Source: an uncultured Spiribacter sp.
GTDB lineage: Bacteria > Pseudomonadota > Gammaproteobacteria > Nitrococcales > Nitrococcaceae
DNA length: 64,000 bases
Assembly: GCA_937884605.1 (NCBI GenBank)
Contig: CALGDM010000005.1
Location: 62,001 to 126,000 of the forward strand
Reading direction: 5' to 3'
This document shows, in pieces, positions 43,402 through 52,670 of this stretch (positions within the stretch are counted from its first letter, which is position 1; the number at the start of each line of letters is the position of its first letter). Below the pieces are notes generated by a model. The model did no database searches and was not told the DNA's origin. It was given only the letters and a program-made list of their open reading frames with translations. The translations under genes were made by a program, and so were the position numbers.

Positions 43402-44418
43402 ATGCAGATTTGGAAAACCAGCGCGCTTGCACTTGCCGCAACGGTCGGCGTGACCACCCTGGCCAGCGCCCAGGAGCGTGAACAGATCCGGATCGTGGGT
43501 TCCAGCACGGTCTACCCCTTCGCCAGCTATGTCGTCGAGGAGTTCGGTGCCACGACCAACTTCCCCACGCCGGTCATTGAGTCCACTGGCTCGGGTGGCG
43601 GGCTGCGCTTGTTCTGTGAAGGGGTTGGCGTCGGTACCCCCGACATCACCAATGCCTCCCGGCGCATGAAGGTCAGCGAGTTCGATCGCTGTCAGGAAAA
43701 CGGCGTCACCGATATTACCGAGGTCCTGATCGGCGCCGATGGCATCGTGCTGGCGCAGAGCGACGAGAATGACGAGCTGGCGCTCACCCGTGAACAGATC
43801 ATGCTGGCCGTGGCTGCCGAGGTGCCGCAGGACGGCGAGCTTGTCGAGAACCCCTACGATAACTGGAATCAGATCGACGCCAGTCTGCCCGACCGCGAGA
43901 TTGAGATCCTCGGCCCGCCGACGACCTCGGGGACGCGGGATGCCTTTGAGGAGCTGGTGCTCGAAGCCTCCGCGGAGGGTCTGGGCTACCCTGCCGAATA
44001 CACCGACATCCGCGCCGATGGTGCCTATGTTGACTCCGGCGAGAACGACAACCTGATCGTCCAGCGGATCCAGCAGAATACCGACGCGCTGGGTATCTTC
44101 GGCTACAGCTTCCTGGTCGAGAACAGCGATTCCCTCGACGCAGCGACAGTGGATGGTGTGGAGCCCTCCACGGAGACCATTTCGGAGGAAGCCTATCCGG
44201 TCGCCCGGAGCCTCTGGTTCTACATTAAAGAGGCCCACGAAGGTACCATCCCGGGCATCGATGAATATGTCAGCCTCTTTATGGATCCGATCATGATCGG
44301 AGAGGACGGTCTGCTGGTCGAGGAAGGCCTGATCCCACTCCCGGCGGAGCAGGCGGCGGAATGGCGCGAGCGGGTCGAAAACCGCGTCAACCTGCAGCGC
44401 AGTGACCTCGAGGGCTGA
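43402..44418 (+). CDS. pstS: Phosphate ABC transporter substrate-binding protein
   Basis: A 338-residue secreted phosphate-binding protein. Residues 1-23 are a Sec signal peptide ending in ASA. The mature part has IVGSSTVYPFA, STGSGGGLRLFCEG and PPTTSGTRDAFEELV, conserved in the phosphate-binding cleft. By hand count the mature chain has about 62 Asp+Glu against 18 Lys+Arg, very acidic as in exported proteins of halophiles. It is behind a Pho box. GAGGAG precedes the ATG. Confidence 0.95.
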   Translation: MQIWKTSALALAATVGVTTLASAQEREQIRIVGSSTVYPFASYVVEEFGATTNFPTPVIESTGSGGGLRLFCEGVGVGTPDITNASRRMKVSEFDRCQENGVTDITEVLIGADGIVLAQSDENDELALTREQIMLAVAAEVPQDGELVENPYDNWNQIDASLPDREIEILGPPTTSGTRDAFEELVLEASAEGLGYPAEYTDIRADGAYVDSGENDNLIVQRIQQNTDALGIFGYSFLVENSDSLDAATVDGVEPSTETISEEAYPVARSLWFYIKEAHEGTIPGIDEYVSLFMDPIMIGEDGLLVEEGLIPLPAEQAAEWRERVENRVNLQRSDLEG

Positions 44419-44425
44419 GTTGGTT

Positions 44426-44444
44426 CCCGCCGCCGAGCGGCGGG
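44426..44444 (+). repeat. Hairpin after pstS (first of two)
   Basis: CCCGCCGC and GCGGCGGG form an 8-base-pair stem with a 3-base loop, starting 7 bases after the pstS stop. No T-run follows. It is one of two tandem hairpins in the pstS-pstC gap. Confidence 0.6.
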
Positions 44445-44464
44445 GTCGCTAGCGAGTGCAAGAG

Positions 44465-44490
44465 GCCGCCTTCCGGTGACGGAAGGCGGC
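44465..44490 (+). promoter_or_regulatory. Strong hairpin between pstS and pstC
   Basis: GCCGCCTTCCG and CGGAAGGCGGC form a perfect 11-base-pair stem with loop GTGA, followed by GTTATTAT. The incomplete T-tract suggests partial termination or protection of the upstream pstS mRNA from 3' decay, which would let the binding protein be made in excess over the permeases. Confidence 0.65.
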
Positions 44491-44534
44491 GTTATTATGA
44501 ACGATTCGGGCAAGTTGATTCACGGGGAAGTGTC

Positions 44535-45782
44535 TTGAGCATTGCGACAACCACGCTGCTGCTGATGGCGGCCATGGCCCTGCTGGGTCTGCTCGGGTTC
44601 CGGTGGGGACGGGGCAAGGCGCTGGATGCCATGAACAATGGCATCAGTATGCACTCACGACCTCAGCAGTATGGTTGGTATCCGGTGGTCTGGATGGGGC
44701 TGCCGGCACTGGGTGTCGCCCTGGGAACGGCGTTGCTGAGCGTCGCTGGTGTGATCGCGCCGGCCAACGAGCTGGTGCTTGTGGTCGCAGTGGCGGTGGG
44801 CGCTTGTGGTCTGGCCGTCGGGCTCCGCGCCATTCGCCCCGAACTGCGCGCCCGCAACGCGCTGGACCGGACCATCCGCTGGCTACTGCTGAGCGCGGCG
44901 CTCATTTCGATCTTCACAACCATCGCCATCGTGCTGTCAATCGTGTTCGAGGCGATGCGTTTTTTCCGCGAGGTCAGTATCTGGGAGTTTGTCACCGGCA
45001 CCGTCTGGTCGCCGGGTGACACCTTCCTCGAGGCTGCCGGGCGCGGTGACGAAGTCGGGGAAGGCAGCTCGTTCTTCGGTTCGGTGCCGCTGTTTGCGGG
45101 CACATTCATGGTCACCGGTATTGCCATGGCCACCGCTTTGCCGATCGGTCTGCTGTCCGCGATCTTCATGTCCGAGTACGCAACGCCCCGTCAACGAGGC
45201 ATTGCAAAGCCGGTACTCGAGATTCTCGCCGGTATCCCGACCGTGGTGTACGGGTTCTTCGCGGCGATCACCGTCACGCCGATCATCGTCGACATCGCGG
45301 CGTCTTTGGGTCTGGACGCGTCGTACAGCAACATCCTCTCGCCGGGCATTGTGATGGGGATCATGATCATCCCGTTTATCTCGTCCTTGTCCGACGACGT
45401 GATCAACAGCATCCCGCAGAGCCTTCGCGAAGGGGCCTATGCGCTGGGGACCACGCATTCCGAGACCATCAAGAAGGTCATCCTTCCGGCGGCGCTGCCG
45501 GGGGTGATCTCGGCGTTTCTGCTGGGGGTCTCGCGGGCGCTGGGCGAGACCATGATCGTGGTGATGGCAGCCGGTGTGCGCCCCAATCTCACCTGGAATC
45601 CGCTCGAGGACATGACGACGGTGACGGTCAATATCGTCTACTCGCTCACGGGGGATCTAGCCTTCGACAGTCCTCAGACCTTATCCGCCTTTGCGCTGGG
45701 ACTCGTGCTCTTTACCGTGACCCTCCTGTTGAACCTGGTCTCGACGTACCTCGTGCGCCGGTTTAAGCAGAAATACGACTGA
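44535..45782 (+). CDS. pstC: Phosphate ABC transporter permease PstC
   Basis: A 415-residue inner-membrane permease, longer than the E. coli protein because of an N-terminal extension with extra membrane segments (first ~115 residues), a known subtype. The core has FGSVPLFAGTFMVTGIAMATALPIGL, EILAGIPTVVYGFFA and the ABC-contact loop EGAYALGTTHSETIKKVILPAALPG. The start is TTG at 44535 with GGGGA 6 bases upstream. Confidence 0.93.
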   Translation: MSIATTTLLLMAAMALLGLLGFRWGRGKALDAMNNGISMHSRPQQYGWYPVVWMGLPALGVALGTALLSVAGVIAPANELVLVVAVAVGACGLAVGLRAIRPELRARNALDRTIRWLLLSAALISIFTTIAIVLSIVFEAMRFFREVSIWEFVTGTVWSPGDTFLEAAGRGDEVGEGSSFFGSVPLFAGTFMVTGIAMATALPIGLLSAIFMSEYATPRQRGIAKPVLEILAGIPTVVYGFFAAITVTPIIVDIAASLGLDASYSNILSPGIVMGIMIIPFISSLSDDVINSIPQSLREGAYALGTTHSETIKKVILPAALPGVISAFLLGVSRALGETMIVVMAAGVRPNLTWNPLEDMTTVTVNIVYSLTGDLAFDSPQTLSAFALGLVLFTVTLLLNLVSTYLVRRFKQKYD

Positions 45783-45797
45783 ACGGGACGCCAGACC

Positions 45798-46967
45798 ATG
45801 CAACGACGACTGACCGGCTCCGCCAACGATCCGCGTATCCGCGCGCGCTACCGCCGTGAGACGCGGTTCAAGGGCTACTCCATCGCTGCGCTGTTCGTGG
45901 CGTTCGGGATTATTTTTGCCTTCTTTACCGACATCATCAGTCAGGGTTACAGCGCGTTCTGGCGGACTGAGATCAACGTCACGCTCGACTACAACGAGCG
46001 TGCCGAGCGCATCGGCCGCTTCGCCGTCGCCGAGGATCTGCGCCAGATCGTCTCGCGCGGGGCGGTGCGCAGCATACCTCTGGAGATCCGCAATCACCCC
46101 GAGCGTGCGGGGATCACCCGCGAGGCCTGGGTGCCGGTCACCAGCCGGATCGATCAGTATTTCAAGGGCAACGAGGAACTGGCTCCAGAGCTGGCGCGCC
46201 AGGTGGAGGCGCTGAAGGCCGAAGGAGTCATCCGCAATACCTTCAACTGGGCGTTTTTTACCTCGGGAGACTCCAAGCTGCCGGAGCTGGCGGGGATTTT
46301 CTCCGCTGCGGTCGGCTCGATCCTGGTGTTGGCAGTAACGCTCGTGTTTGCCTTTCCCATCGGCGTGATGTCGGCCATTTACCTCGAGGAATTCGCCCCG
46401 GATAACCGCCTCACCCAGATTATCGAAGTCAATATCAACAATCTGGCGGCGGTACCCTCAATCATTTTCGGCTTGCTCGGGCTGGCCGTTTTCATTAACA
46501 CCTTCGGCGTGCCCCGATCGTCGGCCCTGGTCGGCGGGCTCACGCTGGGGTTGATGACGTTGCCGATCATTATCATCAGCACGCGTGCGGCATTGCGCTC
46601 GGTGCCGGATCCGATCCGGCTCGGCGCCTTCGCCATGGGCTGCTCGCGCTGGCAGGTGGTGCGTGACCACGTCCTGCCACTGTCGCTGCCCGGGATTCTT
46701 ACCGGCACGATCATCGGCCTGGCCCAGGCCATGGGTGAGACGGCTCCGCTGATTATTGTGGGCATGATTGCCTACATCCCCGAGGCGCCCACCAGTATTC
46801 TGGATTCAGCGACTGTCCTGCCTGCGCAGGTGTTTACCTGGGCGGGTGAGCCACGCAACGCGTTTGTCGAGAAAACCGGGGCCGGCATCATTGTGCTTCT
46901 GGCCATTCTGCTGACACTCAATGCCGCCGCCGTGTTTCTGCGGCGCAAGTTCGAACGTCGCTGGTAG
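45798..46967 (+). CDS. pstA: Phosphate ABC transporter permease PstA
   Basis: A 389-residue permease partnering PstC. The first membrane helix (residues ~28-50) is followed by a ~110-residue polar, probably periplasmic insertion of the DUF3333 type. The core then has [55 protein letters not shown] and the EAA-like loop [24 protein letters not shown]. The insertion accounts for the length excess over E. coli PstA. Confidence 0.93.
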   Translation: MQRRLTGSANDPRIRARYRRETRFKGYSIAALFVAFGIIFAFFTDIISQGYSAFWRTEINVTLDYNERAERIGRFAVAEDLRQIVSRGAVRSIPLEIRNHPERAGITREAWVPVTSRIDQYFKGNEELAPELARQVEALKAEGVIRNTFNWAFFTSGDSKLPELAGIFSAAVGSILVLAVTLVFAFPIGVMSAIYLEEFAPDNRLTQIIEVNINNLAAVPSIIFGLLGLAVFINTFGVPRSSALVGGLTLGLMTLPIIIISTRAALRSVPDPIRLGAFAMGCSRWQVVRDHVLPLSLPGILTGTIIGLAQAMGETAPLIIVGMIAYIPEAPTSILDSATVLPAQVFTWAGEPRNAFVEKTGAGIIVLLAILLTLNAAAVFLRRKFERRW

Positions 46968-46984
46968 CGACGGATGAGGGATTC

Positions 46985-47836
46985 ATGGAAACTGAATTAA
47001 AGAACGGCTCAGTGACGAAGGCGGGGGTGACAATGCCCGAAACGCAGACAACACGCGATCAGCAGGCGGTCGGGCGGGCGCCCACCAAAATGAGCGCCAC
47101 CGATCTCAACCTCTGGTACGGCGAGACCCAGGCCTTGCATGGCATCAATCTTGATATGCCGGCCCAGGAGGTCACCGCGCTGATCGGTCCCTCGGGCTGC
47201 GGCAAGTCCACGTTCCTGCGCTGTCTCAACCGGATGAACGACCTGATTCCCCAGGTCCGTATCAGGGGTGGGGTGGCGCTGGACGGCGAAGATATCTACG
47301 ACCCCAGCGTCGATGTGGTCCAGCTGCGGACCTTCGTGGGGATGGTCTTCCAGAAGCCCAATCCGTTCCCGAAGAGCATCTACGAGAACATCGCCTATGC
47401 GCCACGACTGCATGGCACGGGGACATCGCGATCGGAGCTGGATGACCTGGTGGAGTCATCGCTCAAGCGCGCCGGGCTCTGGAACGAAGTGGCGGATCGG
47501 CTGGACACACCCGGGACCGAGCTGTCGGGCGGCCAGCAGCAGCGGCTGTGTATTGCCCGGGCGATTGCGGTTAATCCCGAGGTGATCCTGATGGACGAGC
47601 CGGCATCGGCCCTCGATCCGCTGGCGACGGCGACGGTGGAGGAGCTGATCCACGAGCTCAAGGATAACTACACCATTGTCATCGTCACCCATAATCTGCA
47701 GCAGGCCGCACGGGTCGCCGGGTATACCGCCTTTTTCCATATGGGCCAGATCGTTGAGGTCAATGACACCGACACGCTGTTCACCAATCCGGCCGAACAG
47801 CGAACCGAAGACTACATCACCGGCCGGTTCGGCTGA
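46985..47836 (+). CDS. pstB: Phosphate ABC transporter ATPase PstB
   Basis: A 283-residue ATPase with Walker [10 protein letters not shown], the Q loop [25 protein letters not shown] (a PstB hallmark), ABC signature LSGGQQQR, Walker [14 protein letters not shown] and switch His in [12 protein letters not shown]. The ~35-residue N-terminal extension is unusual in length and weakly conserved; an ATG at 47033 would shorten it. GAGGG precedes the first ATG. Confidence 0.95.
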   Translation: METELKNGSVTKAGVTMPETQTTRDQQAVGRAPTKMSATDLNLWYGETQALHGINLDMPAQEVTALIGPSGCGKSTFLRCLNRMNDLIPQVRIRGGVALDGEDIYDPSVDVVQLRTFVGMVFQKPNPFPKSIYENIAYAPRLHGTGTSRSELDDLVESSLKRAGLWNEVADRLDTPGTELSGGQQQRLCIARAIAVNPEVILMDEPASALDPLATATVEELIHELKDNYTIVIVTHNLQQAARVAGYTAFFHMGQIVEVNDTDTLFTNPAEQRTEDYITGRFG

Positions 47837-47858
47837 GCCGGCAGGAGCGGTATCGAAC

Positions 47859-48581
47859 ATGGATAAGAAGACTTTCACGCAGCACATTTCCCAGCAGTAC
47901 AACGATGATCTCGAGCACATCGTCACCCGGGTCATGACCATGGGTGGACTGGTGGAGCAGCAGCTCGACGCGGCACTGGAGGCCCTGGTCGACGGAGATC
48001 AGGAAAAGGGCGAACAGGTGGTGACGTCGGATTACCGGATCAACGCCATGGAAGTCGAGCTGGACGAGGCCTGCACCCATATCCTCGCGCGTCGCCAGCC
48101 CACCGCCAGTGACCTGCGCCTGATTATGGCGGTCATTAAGGCCATCACCGACCTCGAGCGGATTGGCGACGAGGCCGAGCGAGTCGGGCGGATGGCGCTG
48201 CATCTGCTCGACGAGGATCGGCGGCGCAGTCCAATGGCCGAAATCGCCGCCCTGGGTGAGCAGATCAAGGGCATCCTGCGCGGCGCGCTGGACGCCTTTG
48301 CGCGCATGGACTCGGAGCAGGCGGTTCGCGTGGCCCAGGAGGACATCAAGGCGGATGCGCAGTACGACTCGATCATCCGCAATCTGGTGAAACACCTCGA
48401 GGACAGTCCCAAGTCGGTACCGCCGGTTCTGGACATTGTCTGGGCGACCCGTTCACTGGAGCGGATCGGTGACCGCTCCCGGAACATCTGCGAATACGTG
48501 ATCTACTTTGTGCGCGGCAAGGATGTCCGCCACATCAGTTTCGAGCAGATGGCCGAGGAGGCCACCGGCGACCGCCGCTAG
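47859..48581 (+). CDS. phoU: Phosphate transport regulator PhoU
   Basis: A 240-residue all-helical protein of two PhoU repeats that represses the regulon when phosphate is plentiful by linking Pst to PhoR. Metal-binding repeat motifs are [18 protein letters not shown] and [19 protein letters not shown]. The ATG at 47859 is 22 bases after pstB; an extension to 47676 would lie in pstB. Its stop shares a CTAG with the convergent argF stop. Confidence 0.95.
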   Translation: MDKKTFTQHISQQYNDDLEHIVTRVMTMGGLVEQQLDAALEALVDGDQEKGEQVVTSDYRINAMEVELDEACTHILARRQPTASDLRLIMAVIKAITDLERIGDEAERVGRMALHLLDEDRRRSPMAEIAALGEQIKGILRGALDAFARMDSEQAVRVAQEDIKADAQYDSIIRNLVKHLEDSPKSVPPVLDIVWATRSLERIGDRSRNICEYVIYFVRGKDVRHISFEQMAEEATGDRR

Positions 48582-49480
48582 CGGCGCGGGGTCACCAGCC
48601 ACTCCAGCAGCGCCTTCTGGGCATGCAGGCGGTTTTCCGCCTCTTCCCAGACAACGCTCCGGGGGCCGTCGATGACATCGGCGGTCACCTCTTCGCCGCG
48701 GTGGGCGGGCAGGCAGTGCATGAACAGTGCCTGCTCGCCGGCCGCCGCCATCAGCGCCTCATTGACCTGATAGGCGGCAAAGTCCTCGAGCCGCGTCTGG
48801 CGCTCAGCTTCCATCCCCATGCTCGCCCAGACGTCGGTGACCACCAGGTCGGCACCTGCCACCGCCGCCTGCGGGTCGGTGTTGTGGCGGCTGTTGGGGT
48901 AGTCGGCCAGATCATCGGGGGCGTAGGCCGACGGCGCCCCGATGGCGAGCCGGAAATCCATCATTTCCGCGGCCTGCATCCACGAGCGGCACATATTGTT
49001 ACCGTCACCCATCCACGCCACGGTCCGCCCCTGAAGCTCGCCTCGGTGCGCCTGCCAGGTCTGCAGATCGGCAAGCAGCTGGCAGGGGTGGTGATCATCG
49101 GTCAGGCCGTTGATGACCGGTACGCTTGATGCGCTTGCAAAACGCTCGACGGTGGAGTGATCGAAGGTGCGGATCATGACCGCGTCGACCATCCCGGAGA
49201 GAACCCGGGCGGTATCCTCGATGGGCTCGCCGCGGCCCAGCTGGGTATCCCGCGGCGACAGAAACAGCGCGCTGCCGCCCAGCTGTGCCATGCCCGCCTC
49301 GAAGGAGACGCGGGTGCGCGTCGAGGACTTCTCGAAGATCATGCCCAGCACCCGGCCGCGCAGCGGCTCGTGCAGACTGCCATTGTGATGCAGCGTCCGT
49401 AGTTCGGCGGCCCGCCGCAGCAGGGTTTCGAGCGTTTCGGCGTCAATGTCGGCGAGGGTAAGAAAGTGGCGCGGTGGCAT
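48578..49480 (-). CDS. argF: Ornithine carbamoyltransferase
   Basis: ArgF makes citrulline from ornithine and carbamoyl phosphate. The 300-residue anabolic-type enzyme has the carbamoyl-phosphate motif [12 protein letters not shown], the [11 protein letters not shown] motif, the ornithine-binding DVWASMGME and the catalytic [18 protein letters not shown] precedes the ATG. It sits downstream of argD in the same direction, probably in one transcript. Confidence 0.96.
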   Translation of the reverse strand: MPPRHFLTLADIDAETLETLLRRAAELRTLHHNGSLHEPLRGRVLGMIFEKSSTRTRVSFEAGMAQLGGSALFLSPRDTQLGRGEPIEDTARVLSGMVDAVMIRTFDHSTVERFASASSVPVINGLTDDHHPCQLLADLQTWQAHRGELQGRTVAWMGDGNNMCRSWMQAAEMMDFRLAIGAPSAYAPDDLADYPNSRHNTDPQAAVAGADLVVTDVWASMGMEAERQTRLEDFAAYQVNEALMAAAGEQALFMHCLPAHRGEEVTADVIDGPRSVVWEEAENRLHAQKALLEWLVTPRR

Positions 49481-49498
49481 CGGATTCCCCTGTCAGAC

Positions 49499-50695
49499 TC
49501 AGGCAGGCGCCGCCGACGGGGCGGCGATGGCTTCTGCGGTTTGCTGGATCAATGGCGTCAGCGTATCGACCAGCTGGTCGGCCTGCTCGTCAGTGAAGGT
49601 CAGTGGTGGCAAAAGCCGCACCACGCGACCCGCCGTTACGTTAATCAGGACACCGGCATCAAGGGCCTCTGGCACCAGGCAGGCGCAGGGGCCATCCAGC
49701 TCGACGCCGATCATCAGCCCCTGACCGCGAATGTCATGGACACCCCGCACGCCGGCCAGGCCATCGCGGAGTCGTTGCAGAATCCGCTCGCCGACGGCCG
49801 CGGCCCGCTCGAGCAGTCCGTCCCGCTCGATGGTCTCGAGGACCGCCAGCGCCGCCCGGCTCGACAGCGGATTGCCGCCAAAGGTCGTGCCATGACTGCC
49901 TGGTCCCAGCACGCCGCTGGCGGGACCACCGGCCAGGCAGGCGCCAATGGGCACCCCATTGGCCAGCGCCTTCGCCAGGGTGACGACATCCGGACGGATC
50001 CCGGCATGCTGATGCGCGAACCAGGCGCCGGTTCGGCCCACGCCCGACTGCACTTCATCGAGCATCAGCAGCCATCCCCGCTGATCGCAGAGTCGCCGCA
50101 GTGCGGGCAGGTAATCGGCATCGGGCACCACGATGCCGCCCTCGCCCTGGACGGGTTCCACGAACACGGCAACGGTGCGCTCGGTGGCTGCCGCGGCCAC
50201 GGCGGCACTGTCGTTGTAGGGCACGCGCACGAAGCCGGCGGGCAGGGGACCGAACCCGGTCTGGGCGCTGCGATTGCCGGTGGCCGTCAGCGCCCCCAGG
50301 GTGCGACCGTGAAAGGCGTTGTCGGCGACGATGATCTCGGGTGCTTCGATGCCGCGGTGATGCCCGTGCAGCCGTGCCAGCTTGATGGCTGCCTCGTTGG
50401 CCTCGGCGCCGCTGTTGGCAAAGAACACCTGGTCCAGACCACTGAGACGGCACAGCTGCTCACCCAGGTGGGTCTGATGGGGGACCTCGTAGAGATTGGA
50501 GGTGTGCACGAGGGTGCTGGCCTGATCGGCAACGGCGGCGGCCACCGCCGGGTGGGCGTGGCCGAGGCCGCAGACGGCAATGCCCGAGAGCGCATCCAGG
50601 TACCAGTGACCCTCGGTGTCCTCAAGCCAGGCGCCGTCACCACGCCGGAACGCCACCGGCAGGCGTTTGTACGTGGGCATCAGGGCTGTTGTCAT
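49499..50695 (-). CDS. argD: Acetylornithine aminotransferase
   Basis: A class III PLP aminotransferase of 398 residues acting on N-acetylornithine and probably N-succinyl-diaminopimelate. Motifs: FANSGAEANEAAIKLAR, NAFHGRTLGAL, VEPVQGEGGI, LDEVQSGVGRTG, the PLP lysine in DVVTLAKALANGVPIGA, and HGTTFGGNPLSSRAAL. The ATG at 50695 has GGAGG 8 bases upstream; the longer in-frame version from 50773 would cross the promoter and leader hairpin. argF follows after 18 bases. Confidence 0.94.
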   Translation of the reverse strand: MTTALMPTYKRLPVAFRRGDGAWLEDTEGHWYLDALSGIAVCGLGHAHPAVAAAVADQASTLVHTSNLYEVPHQTHLGEQLCRLSGLDQVFFANSGAEANEAAIKLARLHGHHRGIEAPEIIVADNAFHGRTLGALTATGNRSAQTGFGPLPAGFVRVPYNDSAAVAAAATERTVAVFVEPVQGEGGIVVPDADYLPALRRLCDQRGWLLMLDEVQSGVGRTGAWFAHQHAGIRPDVVTLAKALANGVPIGACLAGGPASGVLGPGSHGTTFGGNPLSSRAALAVLETIERDGLLERAAAVGERILQRLRDGLAGVRGVHDIRGQGLMIGVELDGPCACLVPEALDAGVLINVTAGRVVRLLPPLTFTDEQADQLVDTLTPLIQQTAEAIAAPSAAPA

Positions 50696-50708
50696 CGCGA
50701 TGGCCTCC

Positions 50709-50736
50709 AAAAACAAACGGCAGCCTGCGGCTGCCG
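50709..50736 (-). terminator. Terminator-like hairpin in the argD leader
   Basis: On the minus strand an 8-base-pair stem (CGGCAGCC/GGCTGCCG, loop of 3) at 50718-50736 is followed by TTTGTTTTT (50709-50717) and then the GGAGG of argD. Placed only ~10 bases after the predicted transcript start, it could attenuate argD, or act as a 5' stabilising hairpin. Confidence 0.6.
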
Positions 50737-50744
50737 AGCGTTTC

Positions 50745-50773
50745 ATTATAGGATGGGGGCATGAAGGCCACAA
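50745..50773 (-). promoter_or_regulatory. argD-argF promoter
   Basis: Minus-strand TTGTGG (50768-50773) and a perfect TATAAT (50745-50750) are 17 bases apart. Transcription should start around 50738, right before the leader hairpin. The -35 lies inside the first codons of the divergent PHP gene. No ArgR box was recognised. Confidence 0.6.
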
Positions 50774-51645
50774 GCGAGACGCCGGTGTCCGCCAGCCGCG
50801 TTGATCTGCACATGCACAGTACCGCCTCGGACGGTCATCTGTCGCCGACCGCGGTGGTCCAGCGGGCCGCGGACCGCGGTGTCCGGCTGATGGCGCTGAC
50901 CGACCATGACACCGTCGAGGGGATCCCCGAGGCGCAGGCGGCGGCCGGGCAAAGCGGCATCGACTGCGTGCCGGGTATCGAACTGTCCGCGCGCTGGGCG
51001 CGTGGCGTTGTCCATATCGTCGGCCTTGATCTGGATGTCACGACCCCCATGCTGGTCGAGGGCGTGGCAAGGCAGCAGGCGGAGCGTCGTCGGCGTGCGG
51101 TGCGCATTGCCGAGCAACTGGCCCGCGCCGGGATCAGCGATATTGCCGAGCGACTCGAGCGAATGGCCCAGGGCGTCCCGGGGCGGGCGCATGTGGCCCG
51201 TGCCCTGGTGGAGCAGGGCGCCGTGCCCACGGTCCAGGCCGCCTTCGAGCGCTATCTCAAGCGCGGGCGGCCGGGCTATGCGCCCGTTCAATGGGCCCGC
51301 ATCGAGGAGGTCGTGGCCTGGATACACGCCGCCGGCGGTGTCGCCGTATTCGCCCATCCGTTGCGCTACGGTCTCTCACGGGGCGCGCTGCGTGCTGCCA
51401 TCCAGGCGTTTGTCGAGGCCGGTGGTCAAGCCATCGAGGTGGCCAACGGCGGCGGTGGGCGGGATGATCACGTGGCCGCTGCCGCCCTGGCGCGACGCTT
51501 TGGTCTGGCCGGTTCAAAGGGCTCGGATTTTCATGATCCCGATTTTCCGTGGATCGAGATCGGACGCCTGGCACCCGTTCCGCCTGACATCCCCGTGGTC
51601 TGGGAGCGGTTCAGTGAAACGCTCGCCGAGCATGCCAGTGGCTGA
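50761..51645 (+). CDS. rnm: PHP-domain phosphatase, RNase AM / YciV-like
   Basis: A 294-residue PHP-superfamily metal-dependent phosphoesterase of the TrpH/YciV type. E. coli YciV (RNase AM) degrades 5' ends of RNA and 3',5'-bisphosphonucleotides. Metal-ligand motifs are RVDLHMHSTASDG, LTDHDTVEG, PGIELSARW, VFAHPLRYG and GSDFHDPD. GATGGGGG precedes the ATG. It overlaps the next gene by 14 bases. Substrate is inferred from the family. Confidence 0.88.
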   Translation: MKATSETPVSASRVDLHMHSTASDGHLSPTAVVQRAADRGVRLMALTDHDTVEGIPEAQAAAGQSGIDCVPGIELSARWARGVVHIVGLDLDVTTPMLVEGVARQQAERRRRAVRIAEQLARAGISDIAERLERMAQGVPGRAHVARALVEQGAVPTVQAAFERYLKRGRPGYAPVQWARIEEVVAWIHAAGGVAVFAHPLRYGLSRGALRAAIQAFVEAGGQAIEVANGGGGRDDHVAAAALARRFGLAGSKGSDFHDPDFPWIEIGRLAPVPPDIPVVWERFSETLAEHASG

Positions 51646-52630
51646 ATCGGAGCCGTACGAACACCCGTTTGCCGCCCTGCAGCCGGCGCTGATTCTGGAT
51701 ATGGTCGAGGCGGCCGGCGTGCAGGCGGACGGCCGTTTGCTGGCCCTCAACAGCTATGAAAACCGGGTCTATCAGTTGGGCGTCGAAGATCAGGCACCGC
51801 TGATTCTCAAGGTCTATCGGCCCGGGCGCTGGAGTGACGCGGCGATCACCGAGGAACACGCTTTCGCCGAGCAACTGGCCGGTCATGATATCCCGGTCGT
51901 GCCGCCGATCAGCCTTGACGGCCATACCCTGCACCACGCGGCCGGGTTTCGTTTTGCGCTCTATCCGCGACGTGGCGGGCATGCGCCCGAGCTCGACCAG
52001 GCAGCCACCCGAGAGTGGCTGGGCCGGCTGCTGGGGCGCCTGCACACCGTCGGTGAAGCCGCCTCATTTGCCCACCGGCCGCTTCTGGATCCCGATGTCA
52101 TGGGCCGGCAGAGCCGCGACGGGTTGCTTGAAGCGGGCTGGATACCGGCGCCGCTGGAAGGGGCTTATCGGGCGGTGACCGATGAGCTGCTGAGCGCCAT
52201 TGACGAGGCCTGGGCGCGAGCCGGGCAGGCCGCAGCCCTGCGCCTGCATGGTGATTTCCACCCGGGCAATATCCTCTGGACGGATGCCGGCCCGCATCTG
52301 GTGGATCTGGATGACTGCCGCACCGGGCCGGCCATCCAGGATCTCTGGATGCTGCTCAGTGGCGATCGCGCCGAGCGCACCCTGCAGCTCAGTGATCTGG
52401 TGGCGGGCTACGAGCAGTTCCGCGAGTTCGACCCCCGCGAGCTGCATCGGCTCGAGGCGCTGCGCACCCTGCGGATCATGAACTATGCCGCCTGGCTGGC
52501 GCGGCGCTGGCACGACCCCGCCTTTCCGGCGGCTTTCCCCTGGTTTGGCAGCGAGCGTTACTGGGACGAGCATGTGCTGGGGCTGCGCGAGCAGCTGAGC
52601 GCCATGCAGACGCCGCCGCTGGCGGTATGA
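51632..52630 (+). CDS. srkA: Stress response kinase A (YihE/SrkA-like)
   Basis: A 332-residue APH/choline-kinase-fold Ser/Thr kinase of the SrkA family, which in E. coli protects cells from stress-induced death. Visible: NSYENRVYQLGVED and LILKVYRPGRWS (ATP Lys), catalytic LHGDFHPGNILW, the metal-binding LVDLDDCRTGP and DLWMLLSG. The ATG at 51632 lies in the PHP gene; GTG at 51638 is an alternative. Trk genes follow after ~40 bases. Confidence 0.9.
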   Translation: MPVAESEPYEHPFAALQPALILDMVEAAGVQADGRLLALNSYENRVYQLGVEDQAPLILKVYRPGRWSDAAITEEHAFAEQLAGHDIPVVPPISLDGHTLHHAAGFRFALYPRRGGHAPELDQAATREWLGRLLGRLHTVGEAASFAHRPLLDPDVMGRQSRDGLLEAGWIPAPLEGAYRAVTDELLSAIDEAWARAGQAAALRLHGDFHPGNILWTDAGPHLVDLDDCRTGPAIQDLWMLLSGDRAERTLQLSDLVAGYEQFREFDPRELHRLEALRTLRIMNYAAWLARRWHDPAFPAAFPWFGSERYWDEHVLGLREQLSAMQTPPLAV

Positions 52631-52670
52631 TGGCGACGATTTCAACTCCCAACCAGAGGGCCACCTAGCA

